Below are positions 8,114 to 16,511 of a stretch of 64,000 nt of DNA, piece after piece (the stretch's first letter is position 1; each line of letters begins with the position of its first letter). The stretch comes from Grimontia kaedaensis. GTDB taxonomy: Bacteria > Pseudomonadota > Gammaproteobacteria > Enterobacterales > Vibrionaceae. A program made the translations under genes and the position numbers. The DNA lies in NCBI RefSeq assembly GCF_023746615.1, contig NZ_CP082276.1:558001-622000 (forward strand), given 5' to 3'. A model generated the notes under the pieces. The model had not been told where the DNA came from. It saw only the letters and a list, made by a program, of their open reading frames with translations, and ran no database searches.

Positions 8114-9093
8114 CTTTCAGCACCCGTTAAAGTGGAGTCTTCCTTTATGACTTCCTCATTAAAACAACGTTGATAAAGCTCGTTGATGATTGGCCATTCG
8201 GCTTCATCACATTTATTGAGGAAAGTGAGGCGGAAGGCAGTTTTAGGGTCACTGAATATTTCACAATTCTCCGCCCACGTGATAACGGTTCGTGGCGACA
8301 TTAAGGTTGATATGTCACCGGTTGAAAACGCTTTGCGTGTCAGGTTGGCAATCTCAACCATTTGTGCCACCAGCTTTCGTCCGCGTTCAGTGTTTTTTGA
8401 AGGGACACGTGCAAGAACAATCTTGGCTTCAGTTTTTGGCTTAAGGTAGTTCAGAGTGACAACCAGATTCCATCGGTCTATCTGGGCTTGGTTTAATACC
8501 TGAGTGCCATGATACTGACCCTGCAAATTGCCTAAACCGACTGTGTTGGCTGTGGCAAACAGGCGGAATGAAGGGTGAGGCTCTATCACCCGGTTTTTGT
8601 CAGTCAGGACAAGCTTTCCGTCTTTCTCAAGTAAGCGCTGGATAACAAACATGACATCAGGTCTGCCGGCGTCATATTCGTCTAGGATCAGCGCGATCGG
8701 TCGGGCCGCAGACCAGGGCAGAATACCGTCCTGGAATTCGGTGACCTGCTTTTCGTCTCGGATCACCAAGGTATCTTTTCCTACCAAGTCCAATCGACTG
8801 ATATGCCCATCAAGGTTAATCCTCATGCAAGGCCAGTTAAGCCGGGCTGCAACTTGCTCAATGTGGGTGGATTTACCCGTGCCATGTAGCCCTTGAATCA
8901 GTGTTCTCCGGTTGTGAGTGAAGCCCGCGAGAATCGCACTGGTCACTTCTGGATTGAAGACATAGTCAGGGTCGATTTTGGGCACTAACTCGCTGGTGCT
9001 GGAAAAAGCGGGTACAAGTAGGCGGGTATCGATACCGAATACTTCTTTGGCTGACACCTGGATGTCGGGTCCTTGCATCATTGTCCTCTCCAT
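8110..9093 (-). CDS. CobS-like AAA+ ATPase (MoxR/cobaltochelatase CobS family)
   Basis: AAA+ ATPase of 327 residues when started at 9093, where GGAGGAAAA directly precedes the ATG; a longer reading to 9183 adds 30 residues with no ribosome site. Walker A is GLHGTGKST (about residues 68-76), Walker B is ALILDEYDAGRP, and the sensor region is FRLFATANTVGLGN, all as in CobS. CobS energises metal insertion with CobT; here the partner VWA protein overlaps its stop codon but CobN is missing. The promoter region is shared with the divergent xsc gene. Client protein unknown; the nearby taurine dehydrogenase or Xsc are candidates only by position. Confidence 0.87.
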   Translation of the reverse strand: MERTMMQGPDIQVSAKEVFGIDTRLLVPAFSSTSELVPKIDPDYVFNPEVTSAILAGFTHNRRTLIQGLHGTGKSTHIEQVAARLNWPCMRINLDGHISRLDLVGKDTLVIRDEKQVTEFQDGILPWSAARPIALILDEYDAGRPDVMFVIQRLLEKDGKLVLTDKNRVIEPHPSFRLFATANTVGLGNLQGQYHGTQVLNQAQIDRWNLVVTLNYLKPKTEAKIVLARVPSKNTERGRKLVAQMVEIANLTRKAFSTGDISTLMSPRTVITWAENCEIFSDPKTAFRLTFLNKCDEAEWPIINELYQRCFNEEVIKEDSTLTGAER

Positions 9094-9141
9094 TTTTCCT
9101 CCGTTATTAAACCTTGAGCGAGCCTCTATTGAATTGTTTTT

Positions 9142-9166
9142 ACCAACGAGGCGATTTCTCGTTGGT
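9142..9166 (-). other. Perfect 9-bp inverted repeat in the cobS-xsc intergenic region
   Basis: ACCAACGAG (9142-9150) and CTCGTTGGT (9158-9166) flank a 7-nt centre. It lies about 50 bp upstream of the CobS-like start and about 140 bp upstream of xsc. It could be an operator dyad in the shared promoter region or a hairpin in the CobS leader transcript. Repeat seen directly; role inferred. Confidence 0.5.
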
Positions 9167-9207
9167 GAGAATTTCGATACCAATAATTCCGTTATTCAAA
9201 TTTTTTA

Positions 9208-9236
9208 TTGACCAATCCCGAAACATGGCATTAACT
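9208..9236 (+). promoter_or_regulatory. Candidate sigma-70 promoter of xsc
   Basis: TTGACC at 9208-9213 and TTAACT at 9231-9236 are separated by 17 bp, giving a reasonable -35/-10 pair for xsc. The twin dyads at 9247-9283 would lie at and just after the start of transcription, a position suited to repression. Prediction by eye. Confidence 0.4.
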
Positions 9237-9246
9237 AAATTTCAAA

Positions 9247-9283
9247 TTCCGTATAACGAAACATTTAATTCCATAATATGAAA
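9247..9283 (+). promoter_or_regulatory. Two tandem TTCCRTA-AYGAAA dyads upstream of xsc (possible IclR sites)
   Basis: TTCCGTATAACGAAA (9247-9261) and TTCCATAATATGAAA (9269-9283) share the form TTCCRTAnnAYGAAA. They are imperfect palindromes spaced 22 bp centre to centre, two helical turns. A half-copy TTCCGTTATT occurs at 9187, and TTCCATA occurs in front of the IclR gene at 6253-6259. Repetition is seen in the sequence; binding by the local IclR protein is inference. Confidence 0.45.
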
Positions 9284-9301
9284 TTTAGCAAGGAGAACAT
9301 T

Positions 9302-11113
9302 ATGAGTGAATCATCGATGCGCACTGTTGTTGAAGGTCCAACCAAGATGACGCCATCAGAAGCATTCGTGGAAACATTGGTCGCAAACAACGTCACAACG
9401 ATGTTTGGCATCATGGGTTCTGCATTCATGGATGCGATGGATATCTTCGCGCCTGCGGGTATTCAAATGATCCCGGTGGTTCATGAGCAAGGTGCAGCGC
9501 ACATGGCAGATGGTTACTCACGTGTATCAGGGAATCATGGGGTGGTGATTGGACAGAATGGCCCGGGAATCAGTAACTGTGTGACTGCGATAGCGGCGGC
9601 TTACTGGGCACATAGTCCAGTGGTGATGATTACACCGGAAACAGGAACCATGACAATGGGCTTGGGCGGATTCCAAGAGTGTAATCAGCTGCCAATGTTT
9701 CAGGAGTTCACCAAATACCAAGGACATGTCACTCACCCAGCAAGAATGGCGGAGTATACGGGTCGCTGCTTTGACAGAGCCATGAGCGAGATGGGCCCAA
9801 CGCAACTGAATATTCCGCGCGACTATTTCTATGGCGAAATCACTTGTGAAATTCCAAAACCTGCCCGTTTAGACCGTGGTCCTGGCGGTGAGAAAAGCTT
9901 GAATGAGGCCGCTGATATTCTCGCAGAAGCCAAGTTTCCAGTGATCATTTCCGGTGGCGGTGTGGTGATGGCTGATGCTGTGGAAGAGTGTAAAGCGCTG
10001 GCTGAGCGTTTAGGTGCGCCAGTGGTAAACAGCTATCTGCACAATGACTCTTTCCCTGCTTCACACCCACAATGGTGCGGTCCACTGGGCTACCAAGGCT
10101 CAAAAGCGGCGATGAAATTGATCGCGCAAGCAGACGTTGTTATTGCGTTGGGTTCCCGTCTGGGGCCATTTGGCACCTTGCCACAACACGGTCTCGATTA
10201 TTGGCCGCAGAACGCCAAAATCATCCAGATTGACGCTGACAACAAAATGCTGGGATTGGTGAAGAAAATTTCAGTCGGTATCTGTGGTGATGCGAAAGCG
10301 GCAGCGGTGGCACTGACTGAACGGCTAAGCAGCCGAGAACTGGCATGCGACAGCAATAAAGAAGAGCGTCTTGGCATCATGAAACAGGAAAAAGATGCCT
10401 GGGAAAAAGAGCTGGATGAGTGGACGCATGAAAAAGACGCTTTCAGCCTCGATATGATTGAGCACAACGCGAATGAAACGCCATTTTCCGGTGGCGAATA
10501 CCTCCATCCGCGCCAAGTCCTGCGCGAGCTTGAAAAAGCCATGCCTGAGGATGTCATGGTCTCTACCGACATTGGCAACATCAACTCCATTGCTAACAGT
10601 TACCTAAGATTCGAAAAGCCCCGCAGCTTCTTCGCAGCAATGAGCTTCGGTAACTGTGGTTACGCTTTCCCAACCATTATTGGCGCAAAAATGGCGGCAC
10701 CAGACAGACCCGCTATTTCTTACGCTGGTGACGGTGCGTGGGGAATGAGCCTGGTTGAAACCATGACCTGTGTACGACACAACATCCCAGTCACCGCAGT
10801 GGTATTCCATAACCGTCAATGGGGCGCAGAGAAGAAGAATCAGGTTGATTTTTACAACCGTCGATTTGTGGCGGGCGAACTGGATAACCAAAGCTTCGCA
10901 GAAATTGCACGTGCGATGGGTGCGGAAGGTGTCACTGTGGATCGTTTGGAAGATGTTGGCCCAGCACTCAAAGCAGCCATCGACAAACAAATGAACGAAG
11001 GGAAAACCACGGTGATTGAAATCATGTGTACTCAGGAGCTGGGAGACCCATTCCGCCGTGATGCGCTTTCTACACCTGTTCGCTTCCTCGAAAAGTATCA
11101 GGATTACGTTTAA
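9302..11113 (+). CDS. xsc: Sulfoacetaldehyde acetyltransferase
   Basis: Thiamine-diphosphate enzyme converting sulfoacetaldehyde plus phosphate into acetyl phosphate and sulfite, the desulfonation step of C2-sulfonate catabolism. The 603 residues have the three-domain ThDP fold. The N-terminal FGIMGSAFMDAMDIF and VVHEQGAAHMADGYSR contain the catalytic Glu region, and the C-terminal ThDP/Mg motif begins at GDGAWGMSLVE and ends near HNRQWGAEKKNQVDFY, a sequence characteristic of Xsc rather than acetolactate synthase. The ATG at 9302 has AAGGAG 6 bp upstream. It heads the taurine operon, divergent from the CobS-like gene. Regulation through the tandem dyads just upstream is likely. Confidence 0.97.
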   Translation: MSESSMRTVVEGPTKMTPSEAFVETLVANNVTTMFGIMGSAFMDAMDIFAPAGIQMIPVVHEQGAAHMADGYSRVSGNHGVVIGQNGPGISNCVTAIAAAYWAHSPVVMITPETGTMTMGLGGFQECNQLPMFQEFTKYQGHVTHPARMAEYTGRCFDRAMSEMGPTQLNIPRDYFYGEITCEIPKPARLDRGPGGEKSLNEAADILAEAKFPVIISGGGVVMADAVEECKALAERLGAPVVNSYLHNDSFPASHPQWCGPLGYQGSKAAMKLIAQADVVIALGSRLGPFGTLPQHGLDYWPQNAKIIQIDADNKMLGLVKKISVGICGDAKAAAVALTERLSSRELACDSNKEERLGIMKQEKDAWEKELDEWTHEKDAFSLDMIEHNANETPFSGGEYLHPRQVLRELEKAMPEDVMVSTDIGNINSIANSYLRFEKPRSFFAAMSFGNCGYAFPTIIGAKMAAPDRPAISYAGDGAWGMSLVETMTCVRHNIPVTAVVFHNRQWGAEKKNQVDFYNRRFVAGELDNQSFAEIARAMGAEGVTVDRLEDVGPALKAAIDKQMNEGKTTVIEIMCTQELGDPFRRDALSTPVRFLEKYQDYV

Positions 11114-11171
11114 CCGCGTGTCGCGAAGTCGACAGCACCGAGAAAGGAAATTCTTTAAATAAAGAGTGAGT

Positions 11172-11197
11172 GTCTGGCTGAGTGCGCTCGGCCAGAC
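11172..11197 (+). other. Stem-loop between xsc and the TauX-like gene
   Basis: GTCTGGCTGAG (11172-11182) pairs with CTCGGCCAGAC (11187-11197), with one G-U pair, around a TGCG loop. It is followed by CTCTCTT rather than a clean T-run. It could be a partial terminator or an mRNA processing point that sets xsc above the downstream genes (inference). Confidence 0.45.
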
Positions 11198-11283
11198 CTC
11201 TCTTAAAAATTAACCCGAGACAGATTTCAAAAATAACAAGGTTCAGCTTAAAGCGCTGACCGCGGATGAAAAGGAGTTTTAAC

Positions 11284-11697
11284 GTGAACAACCCTATGAC
11301 TCAGGCAAAACCGGATTCCATCACCACCGATTTTTTGGACGCGTTTTCGAAAGCGTGGAATGACCACGATGTTGAAGCACTGATGACATTTATGACGGAT
11401 GACTGCGTTTTTCTTACCGCAGCCGGTAATGAACTTCAAGGCACCACTATTTCAGGGTTTGATGCCGTCCGCGACGCATTTGAGCAAGTGTGGAAAACCT
11501 TTCCTGATGTGTGTTGGAAAGATGCAGAGCACACGATTTTATCCGGGGGCAAAGCCATCACTGAGTCTACTTTCTGTGCAACAAAACCTGATGGCAGCCG
11601 GATAGAAGCGCGCATGGTGGATGTGTTTACGCTCCGTGACGGCAAGATTGCAGTGAAAAATGCCTTCCGCAAAGACAGACCTGCCTTAGTGGTTTGA
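11284..11697 (+). CDS. tauX: NTF2/SnoaL-like protein, probable taurine dehydrogenase small subunit TauX
   Basis: A 137-residue NTF2-like alpha/beta cone protein with the patterns FSKAWNDHDVEALMTFMTDDCVF and VDVFTLRDGKIAVKNAFRKDRP, typical of the SnoaL-like superfamily. The GTG at 11284 is preferred because AAGGAG (11271-11276) sits 7 bp before it; the upstream ATG at 11266 would place the ribosome site inside the gene. By position, directly before the FAD oxidoreductase and the TRAP genes, it matches TauX of the tauX-tauY-tauKLM order known from Rhodobacter and Paracoccus. The fold is clear; the TauX role follows from context. Confidence 0.68.
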   Translation: MNNPMTQAKPDSITTDFLDAFSKAWNDHDVEALMTFMTDDCVFLTAAGNELQGTTISGFDAVRDAFEQVWKTFPDVCWKDAEHTILSGGKAITESTFCATKPDGSRIEARMVDVFTLRDGKIAVKNAFRKDRPALVV

Positions 11698-11727
11698 TTG
11701 TTTTAGCTATTGATATCGGAGCAAGCA

Positions 11728-13179
11728 ATGGAATCAGCCACTCAAGAGATATCTGGTGTCGAAAAGGAGCTCTCCCGCTCCCCGACGCCAGCAGTTGATG
11801 CTTATGACCCCGCCTACGATCCCCTAGTGGATGCGACGCCAGGAAAGGGTAGGGATTATTCTCCTTCATATTGGATTGGTACGGCGGGTACGCCACCGGA
11901 AGACGATGGCCCGCTGCCCGGTGATACTGATGCCGACGTGGTGATCGTTGGTTCGGGGTTTACCGGACTGACTGCTGCTATTTTTCTGGCAGAAAACTAT
12001 GGCATTAAAGCGACTGTTCTAGAGGCGAACCGCACCAGTTGGGGGTGCAGCACCAGAAATGGCGGTCAGGCTCAATGTGCTTCCGGCCGGCTAAAGCGCT
12101 CACAGTGGATAGAGCGATGGGGGTTAGATACGGCGCTTCGCATGCATCAAGAGTGTGTAGATGGCATGGAAACGTTCAAATCGCTGATCAAAGACATCGA
12201 TTGTGATCCCCAGCCGGGCGGACATCTCTATATTGCGCACCGTGCGAAGGTGATGCCCGGGCTAGTCAAAGAGGCGCAGCTGCTTCGTAAAACGTTTAAT
12301 TATGATGCTCAAATTTTTGATGCCCAGACCGTCAAAGAACAATACGTCAACGATGTGGAAGCAGCAGGGGCACTGCATGAACCTGAAGGTATTGGCATTC
12401 ACGCAGGTAAGCTGGCCTTTGGTTATTTGAAGAAGGCACGCGCTTTAGGGGTGAAAGTGCACCCTGCAAGCCCAGTGACCGGGTGGGAAACACGAAAGGG
12501 TATCCACTACCTTCAAACACCGCATGGTACGGTAAAAGCGCAAAGCGTAGGTATCGCAACGGGGGGCTATACCTCTCAATCGCTGCATCCTCAGCTGAAA
12601 AACCGCCTGTTGCCCATATTGTCTAATTCCATGGTAACCCGGCCTTTAACACCCTCAGAAATTGAGGCATGCAATTTCAGAACAACTCGGATTCTCACAG
12701 ACACCCGTGTTCTTCGGCATTACTACCGGTTACTTCCTGATAACCGGCTACAAATTGGCTCGCGTAGCGCCATTACGGGGTTCGATGCGCCAAAACAGAA
12801 GTATGAGGACAAGCTATACGCGGACATGGTTCGAAAATTCCCTGCTTTGCAAGGCATTAGTATCGATTACTCATGGTGGGGTTGGGTGGATGTGAGCCAT
12901 GACATGATGCCAAGAATTTTTCAGCCAAACGAATCCGAGACCCTCTATTACGCATTGGGTTATGGCGGCAATGGCGTGATGTACTCCGCGCAGGCTGGCA
13001 AACGGTTAGCGCAGTGGATTGCGGAGGATACCAAAGACCTCAATCTCCCTATTTTCCAGTCAAAGTTGCCTTATCCAAATGTGAGAGAGCTTGTTGAATC
13101 CGAATACTTTGCACCGTTTCGACGGCTAGGGCAGCGATTCCTATACCGTTGGTATCACTTAAAAGACGAAGTGCTTTAG
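11728..13179 (+). CDS. tauY: FAD-dependent oxidoreductase (DAO family), probable taurine dehydrogenase large subunit TauY
   Basis: FAD amine oxidoreductase expected to deaminate taurine (or a close analogue) to sulfoacetaldehyde, the Xsc substrate. After a roughly 68-residue N-terminal extension, the dinucleotide motif VVIVGSGFTGL (G75, G77, G80) opens a DAO/PuuB-like fold. GCSTRNGGQ follows, and ALGYGGNGVMYSAQAGKRLA near the C-terminus is the second FAD contact. The ATG at 11728 has GGAG 6 bp upstream; the apparent longer start is a TTG without ribosome site. No taurine:pyruvate aminotransferase gene is present, which supports a dehydrogenase route. An N-methyltaurine or hypotaurine oxidising role is also possible. 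Confidence 0.7.
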   Translation: MESATQEISGVEKELSRSPTPAVDAYDPAYDPLVDATPGKGRDYSPSYWIGTAGTPPEDDGPLPGDTDADVVIVGSGFTGLTAAIFLAENYGIKATVLEANRTSWGCSTRNGGQAQCASGRLKRSQWIERWGLDTALRMHQECVDGMETFKSLIKDIDCDPQPGGHLYIAHRAKVMPGLVKEAQLLRKTFNYDAQIFDAQTVKEQYVNDVEAAGALHEPEGIGIHAGKLAFGYLKKARALGVKVHPASPVTGWETRKGIHYLQTPHGTVKAQSVGIATGGYTSQSLHPQLKNRLLPILSNSMVTRPLTPSEIEACNFRTTRILTDTRVLRHYYRLLPDNRLQIGSRSAITGFDAPKQKYEDKLYADMVRKFPALQGISIDYSWWGWVDVSHDMMPRIFQPNESETLYYALGYGGNGVMYSAQAGKRLAQWIAEDTKDLNLPIFQSKLPYPNVRELVESEYFAPFRRLGQRFLYRWYHLKDEVL

Positions 13180-13259
13180 TGATGTAGGCACATGTATTCG
13201 AATCAGAAATTGATAGACGCTCGCTGCAGCGCACCTGCTTGATGGAGCCAAGCATGACG

Positions 13260-13296
13260 CCAAACCAGCTGTAAACGGAGAATTCAGTTGGTTTGG
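13260..13296 (+). other. Stem-loop upstream of the TRAP binding-protein gene
   Basis: CCAAACCAGCTG (13260-13271) pairs with CAGTTGGTTTGG (13285-13296), 12 bp with one G-U, with a 13-nt loop, in the 219-bp gap before the TRAP operon. There is no T-run. With the strong hairpin after the same gene it may bracket and stabilise the binding-protein message (inference). Confidence 0.5.
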
Positions 13297-13398
13297 GACA
13301 ATAACACCGAAATCTAAAGCAACGTTTTGCCGCCTGCATTGGGTGGCTAGCACCCGAGGAAAGTCAGAACCAATACATTAATTAAAGAGGTTAAGATC

Positions 13399-14397
13399 AT
13401 GAAATTAATTCGTAGTAACGTCCTCGCTATTGTCACCGCTTTCAGCATAGCGCTGACCACTCCGCAGTTATACGCTCAAACATTCAAAATGGCGCTGGGT
13501 GATGCTGCTGGTGGTACACAATGGGAACTGGGTAAAACGTTTGCTGAAAAACTCAGTGATAAAACGGGTGGTAAAGCTAAGGTTGACCTCTTTCCCAATG
13601 GCCAGTTAGGTACCGAGCAAGACACAGTTAACAATGCAGCTATTGGCTTGCTTGATTTCTCTGTGTTGGCCATCAACAACGTGACGCCTTTTTCTCCCAC
13701 TGTTGGCCTGTTGACTATGCCGTATGTGATTCAGTCAGCTGAAGAGGCGAGACTACTGACGCAAGGCGATATTGGTAAAGAGCTTGTAGAGAACACCATA
13801 CGTGATGCAGGCGTCAGAATTGTTGGTTGGGCGTATTCAGGTTTCCGCGTTCTCACCAACTCTAAACGCCCTGTCAAAACGCCTGAAGATCTAAAAGGTC
13901 TGGTGATCCGCGTTCCCCGAAATGAAATCATGATTGCTTCCTATCAGGCGCTGGGTATTAACCCTACACCCATGGCGTGGTCAGAGACCTTTACCGGCCT
14001 CCAGCAAGGTGTGGTTGATGGTCAGGACAACCCTTATATCACTATTTCTGCCATGAAATTCAATGAAGTACAGAAGTACGTGACCAATATCCGTTACATC
14101 TTCTCGATGGAGCCCCTCATCATCAGTGAGTCGGTCTTCCAGGACCAATCACCCGAAATGCAAAAGGCGATTTTAGAGGCGGGTCAGGAAGCGACGGTAC
14201 ATAGCTTTGAGTTTCTTAAAGATACCGAAGATCGCATCAAGAAAGAGCTGGTAGCAAAAGGCATGGAAATCGCCGAACCGGCTGATAACGAGAAGGAATG
14301 GATTGAGAGTGTAACAACTGTTGTTTGGCCGAAGTTCTACAGCAGTATCGGTGGTAAAGAAAAACTGGATAACGCACTGAAACAGCTCGGTCGATAA
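13399..14397 (+). CDS. tauK: TRAP transporter substrate-binding protein (DctP family; TauK-like)
   Basis: Periplasmic binding protein of a TRAP transporter, presumed to bind taurine or a related sulfonate. A Sec signal peptide is visible (positive start MKLIR, hydrophobic core, probable cleavage after LYA26). The mature protein has DctP hallmarks: a KVDLFPNGQLGTEQD stretch, a region around residues 150-160 with the conserved ligand-anchoring arginine of the family (LKGLVIRVPRNEI), and GLQQGVVDGQDNP. The 332-residue length is typical. AGAGG precedes the ATG. It follows the TauXY-like genes and precedes DctQ/DctM-type genes, the tauKLM arrangement. TRAP family is certain; ligand is inferred from neighbours. 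Confidence 0.88.
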   Translation: MKLIRSNVLAIVTAFSIALTTPQLYAQTFKMALGDAAGGTQWELGKTFAEKLSDKTGGKAKVDLFPNGQLGTEQDTVNNAAIGLLDFSVLAINNVTPFSPTVGLLTMPYVIQSAEEARLLTQGDIGKELVENTIRDAGVRIVGWAYSGFRVLTNSKRPVKTPEDLKGLVIRVPRNEIMIASYQALGINPTPMAWSETFTGLQQGVVDGQDNPYITISAMKFNEVQKYVTNIRYIFSMEPLIISESVFQDQSPEMQKAILEAGQEATVHSFEFLKDTEDRIKKELVAKGMEIAEPADNEKEWIESVTTVVWPKFYSSIGGKEKLDNALKQLGR

Positions 14398-14404
14398 TCG
14401 AAAT

Positions 14405-14435
14405 ACCCGTCGGACACGGAACGTGTCCGACGGGT
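14405..14435 (+). terminator. Strong stem-loop after the TRAP binding-protein gene
   Basis: ACCCGTCGGACACG (14405-14418) pairs perfectly over 14 bp with CGTGTCCGACGGGT (14422-14435), loop GAA. It is followed by TAGCTATTG rather than a T-run. Position between the binding protein and membrane subunits is where transporter operons often have a partial terminator or 3' stabiliser, allowing excess binding protein. Confidence 0.7.
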
Positions 14436-14481
14436 TAGCTATTGAACTCACCCTTGAAGCCTGAACGTTGAGAGTAAGAGC

Positions 14482-15033
14482 ATGTCGATAATGTTAACAG
14501 TGCGTCGTCACCTAAACAGGATTGAAGAATACATCTGCTGCTTGTTTCTGGCGGTATTTGTCACGCTTTTGTTTACGCAGATCTTGGTTAGACAGTTTTT
14601 CCAATACTCCATTCCTTGGGGTGATGAAGTCGCGACCTATTTATTCGTTTGGTTTACCTATTTAGGTGCTGTTGTCGCAGCAAAAATGTCTGCTCATAAC
14701 CGAGTCTCTTTCCACTTTAACTACTTTCCACCCGTCGTAAAAACCGTCTGCGAGACGATCGCCGATCTGCTCTGGATTGCTTTCAATCTGTATTTTGTTT
14801 ACCTGAGTTATGACTTTGTTTTCAACAAGATGAACTTGTTTTGGAAGTCTCAAACCACCGGTATCCCAATGAAGTACATCTACATGATTTTGCCCATCGC
14901 GTTTTTGCTGATGTCGATACGGATTCTATGGAATGTCATCGATCGCTTAAAAGGTATTGAACACGATGACCCAGAGGCAGAAGAGATCCGCAAGCTCAGC
15001 GAAAAAAAGATGGATATTCCCAAGCTGCCATAG
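14482..15033 (+). CDS. tauL: TRAP transporter small permease (DctQ family; TauL-like)
   Basis: Small four-helix membrane subunit that, with DctM, forms the TRAP translocation unit. The 183 residues show hydrophobic segments near 20-38, 52-70, 90-112 and 130-150, and the family feature IPWGDEVATYLFVWFTYLGAVVA is clear. It is separated from the binding-protein gene by the 14-bp hairpin and lies 39 bp before the large subunit gene, so QM are cotranslated at lower level than P. Family confident; substrate by context. Confidence 0.87.
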   Translation: MSIMLTVRRHLNRIEEYICCLFLAVFVTLLFTQILVRQFFQYSIPWGDEVATYLFVWFTYLGAVVAAKMSAHNRVSFHFNYFPPVVKTVCETIADLLWIAFNLYFVYLSYDFVFNKMNLFWKSQTTGIPMKYIYMILPIAFLLMSIRILWNVIDRLKGIEHDDPEAEEIRKLSEKKMDIPKLP

Positions 15034-15072
15034 GCCCGGCGGTGAAAAGATAGCGAGAAGGGATTCAACCTT

Positions 15073-16413
15073 ATGGAAGCCTATTTAACACTCATTTTAT
15101 TTGGTGGTTTTTTAGTTCTGTTGGTGCTTGGGGCACCTATCACCGTTTCTTTGGCTGGCGCATCGATGGCGGCCTACCTGATTTTGGATAAAAACCCTAT
15201 TGCACTGGTGCAAATCGCATTCACGTCTGTAGGGAACTTTCCACTGATGGCTCTGCCATCTTTTGTTTTGGCCGGAGCCTTGATGGAAGCCTCTGGTATA
15301 TCACGCCGATTGGTCGATATTGCAGAAAACATGGCAGGCCCGGTAACAGGCGGACTTGGTGCTGCAACGGTTTTTGCCTGTCTTTTCTTCGGTGCGATAT
15401 CCGGTTCAGGGCCAGCGACCACGGCAGCAGTGGGCATGCTGATGATTCCTGCAATGGTGAAACGCGAATATGAAGCGAGCTACGCGTCAGCGGTGACAGC
15501 CGCAAGCGGCGGTTTAGGGATAATCATTCCTCCGTCCATACCTATTGTCATCTTCGGTATCTCTGCGATGGGGTTGATGGCACCGCCAGAAGCGATATCC
15601 CTGCATGGTGAGTTTGATACTGTCTCCATCCCCAAATTGTTTATTGCAGGTGTTGTTCCCGGACTGATAATGGCGACAACCCTGATATTGACCAACTACT
15701 ACATCTCTAAACGTCGTGGCTACAAAGGCTTGATGGAGTCCTGGTCTCTTCCTGATATCAACCACTCGTTGCGTCGGGGTGTTTGGTCGATTCTTGCGCC
15801 CTTTCTGATACTGGGCGGGATCTATAGTGGCATTTTTACGCCAACCGAGTCGGCGGTGGTGGCGATTTTCTACTCGTTGTTTGTGGGGTTCTTTTTACAT
15901 AAAGAACTGAAATTTAAGAATGTGCTTAAGTCTTTAACCACCACAACATGGATAACCGGCCGGGTTTTGCTGATTCTCTTCGCCGCCACGGTTTTCGGGC
16001 GTCTTCTTATCGAGCAGCGAATTCCGGTTCATGTGGCTGATGCGCTATTGAGTGTCACGGACAACATGTACTTGGTTTGGGCGTTGACCATCATGCTACT
16101 GCTGTTTATCGGCATGTTTATGGAAACCCTGGCGGCGATCATGATCATTGTGCCTGTGCTTCTGCCCATCATGTACATGCTGGGTGCAGACCCTACGCAT
16201 GTTGGGATCGTGGTGATTTGTACCTTATCCATTGGCTTTGCAACGCCGCCATTGGGAGAGAACATTTTTGTCGCGTCCGGTATCGGCGGTTCGAGCGTCG
16301 AGCAAATTACTTCAAGAATTCATCCCTTCGTTTTTGCCTCTGTGCTTGGCGTGTTTGTTATTGCCTTCTTCCCACAACTCACCCTATGGCTTCCTTCGCT
16401 GGTGGGCTCATAA
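15073..16413 (+). CDS. tauM: TRAP transporter large permease (DctM family; TauM-like)
   Basis: Large membrane subunit of the TRAP transporter, catalysing sodium-driven uptake. The 446-residue protein with about 12 hydrophobic segments has the DctM signatures LPSFVLAGALMEASGISRRL, FFGAISGSGPATTAAVG and ASGGLGIIIPPSIPIVIFG. The C-terminal SIGFATPPLGENIFVASGI is the matching second repeat element. GAAGGG precedes the ATG. Completes the presumed TauKLM transporter. Confidence 0.92.
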   Translation: MEAYLTLILFGGFLVLLVLGAPITVSLAGASMAAYLILDKNPIALVQIAFTSVGNFPLMALPSFVLAGALMEASGISRRLVDIAENMAGPVTGGLGAATVFACLFFGAISGSGPATTAAVGMLMIPAMVKREYEASYASAVTAASGGLGIIIPPSIPIVIFGISAMGLMAPPEAISLHGEFDTVSIPKLFIAGVVPGLIMATTLILTNYYISKRRGYKGLMESWSLPDINHSLRRGVWSILAPFLILGGIYSGIFTPTESAVVAIFYSLFVGFFLHKELKFKNVLKSLTTTTWITGRVLLILFAATVFGRLLIEQRIPVHVADALLSVTDNMYLVWALTIMLLLFIGMFMETLAAIMIIVPVLLPIMYMLGADPTHVGIVVICTLSIGFATPPLGENIFVASGIGGSSVEQITSRIHPFVFASVLGVFVIAFFPQLTLWLPSLVGS

Positions 16414-16511
16414 AGAGGAGTAGACAAACGAAAGCTTTGTTTAGAGATATTCGGATGAAATCCCATAGGGATATTGGGTTTTGAAAAGTGACGTTAAGAG
16501 AGCAGTAAGTG

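Noticed and set aside
6365..9093. Cobalamin biosynthesis locus
   Set aside because: CobS- and CobT-like proteins are present, but no CobN or any other cobalamin gene is nearby.
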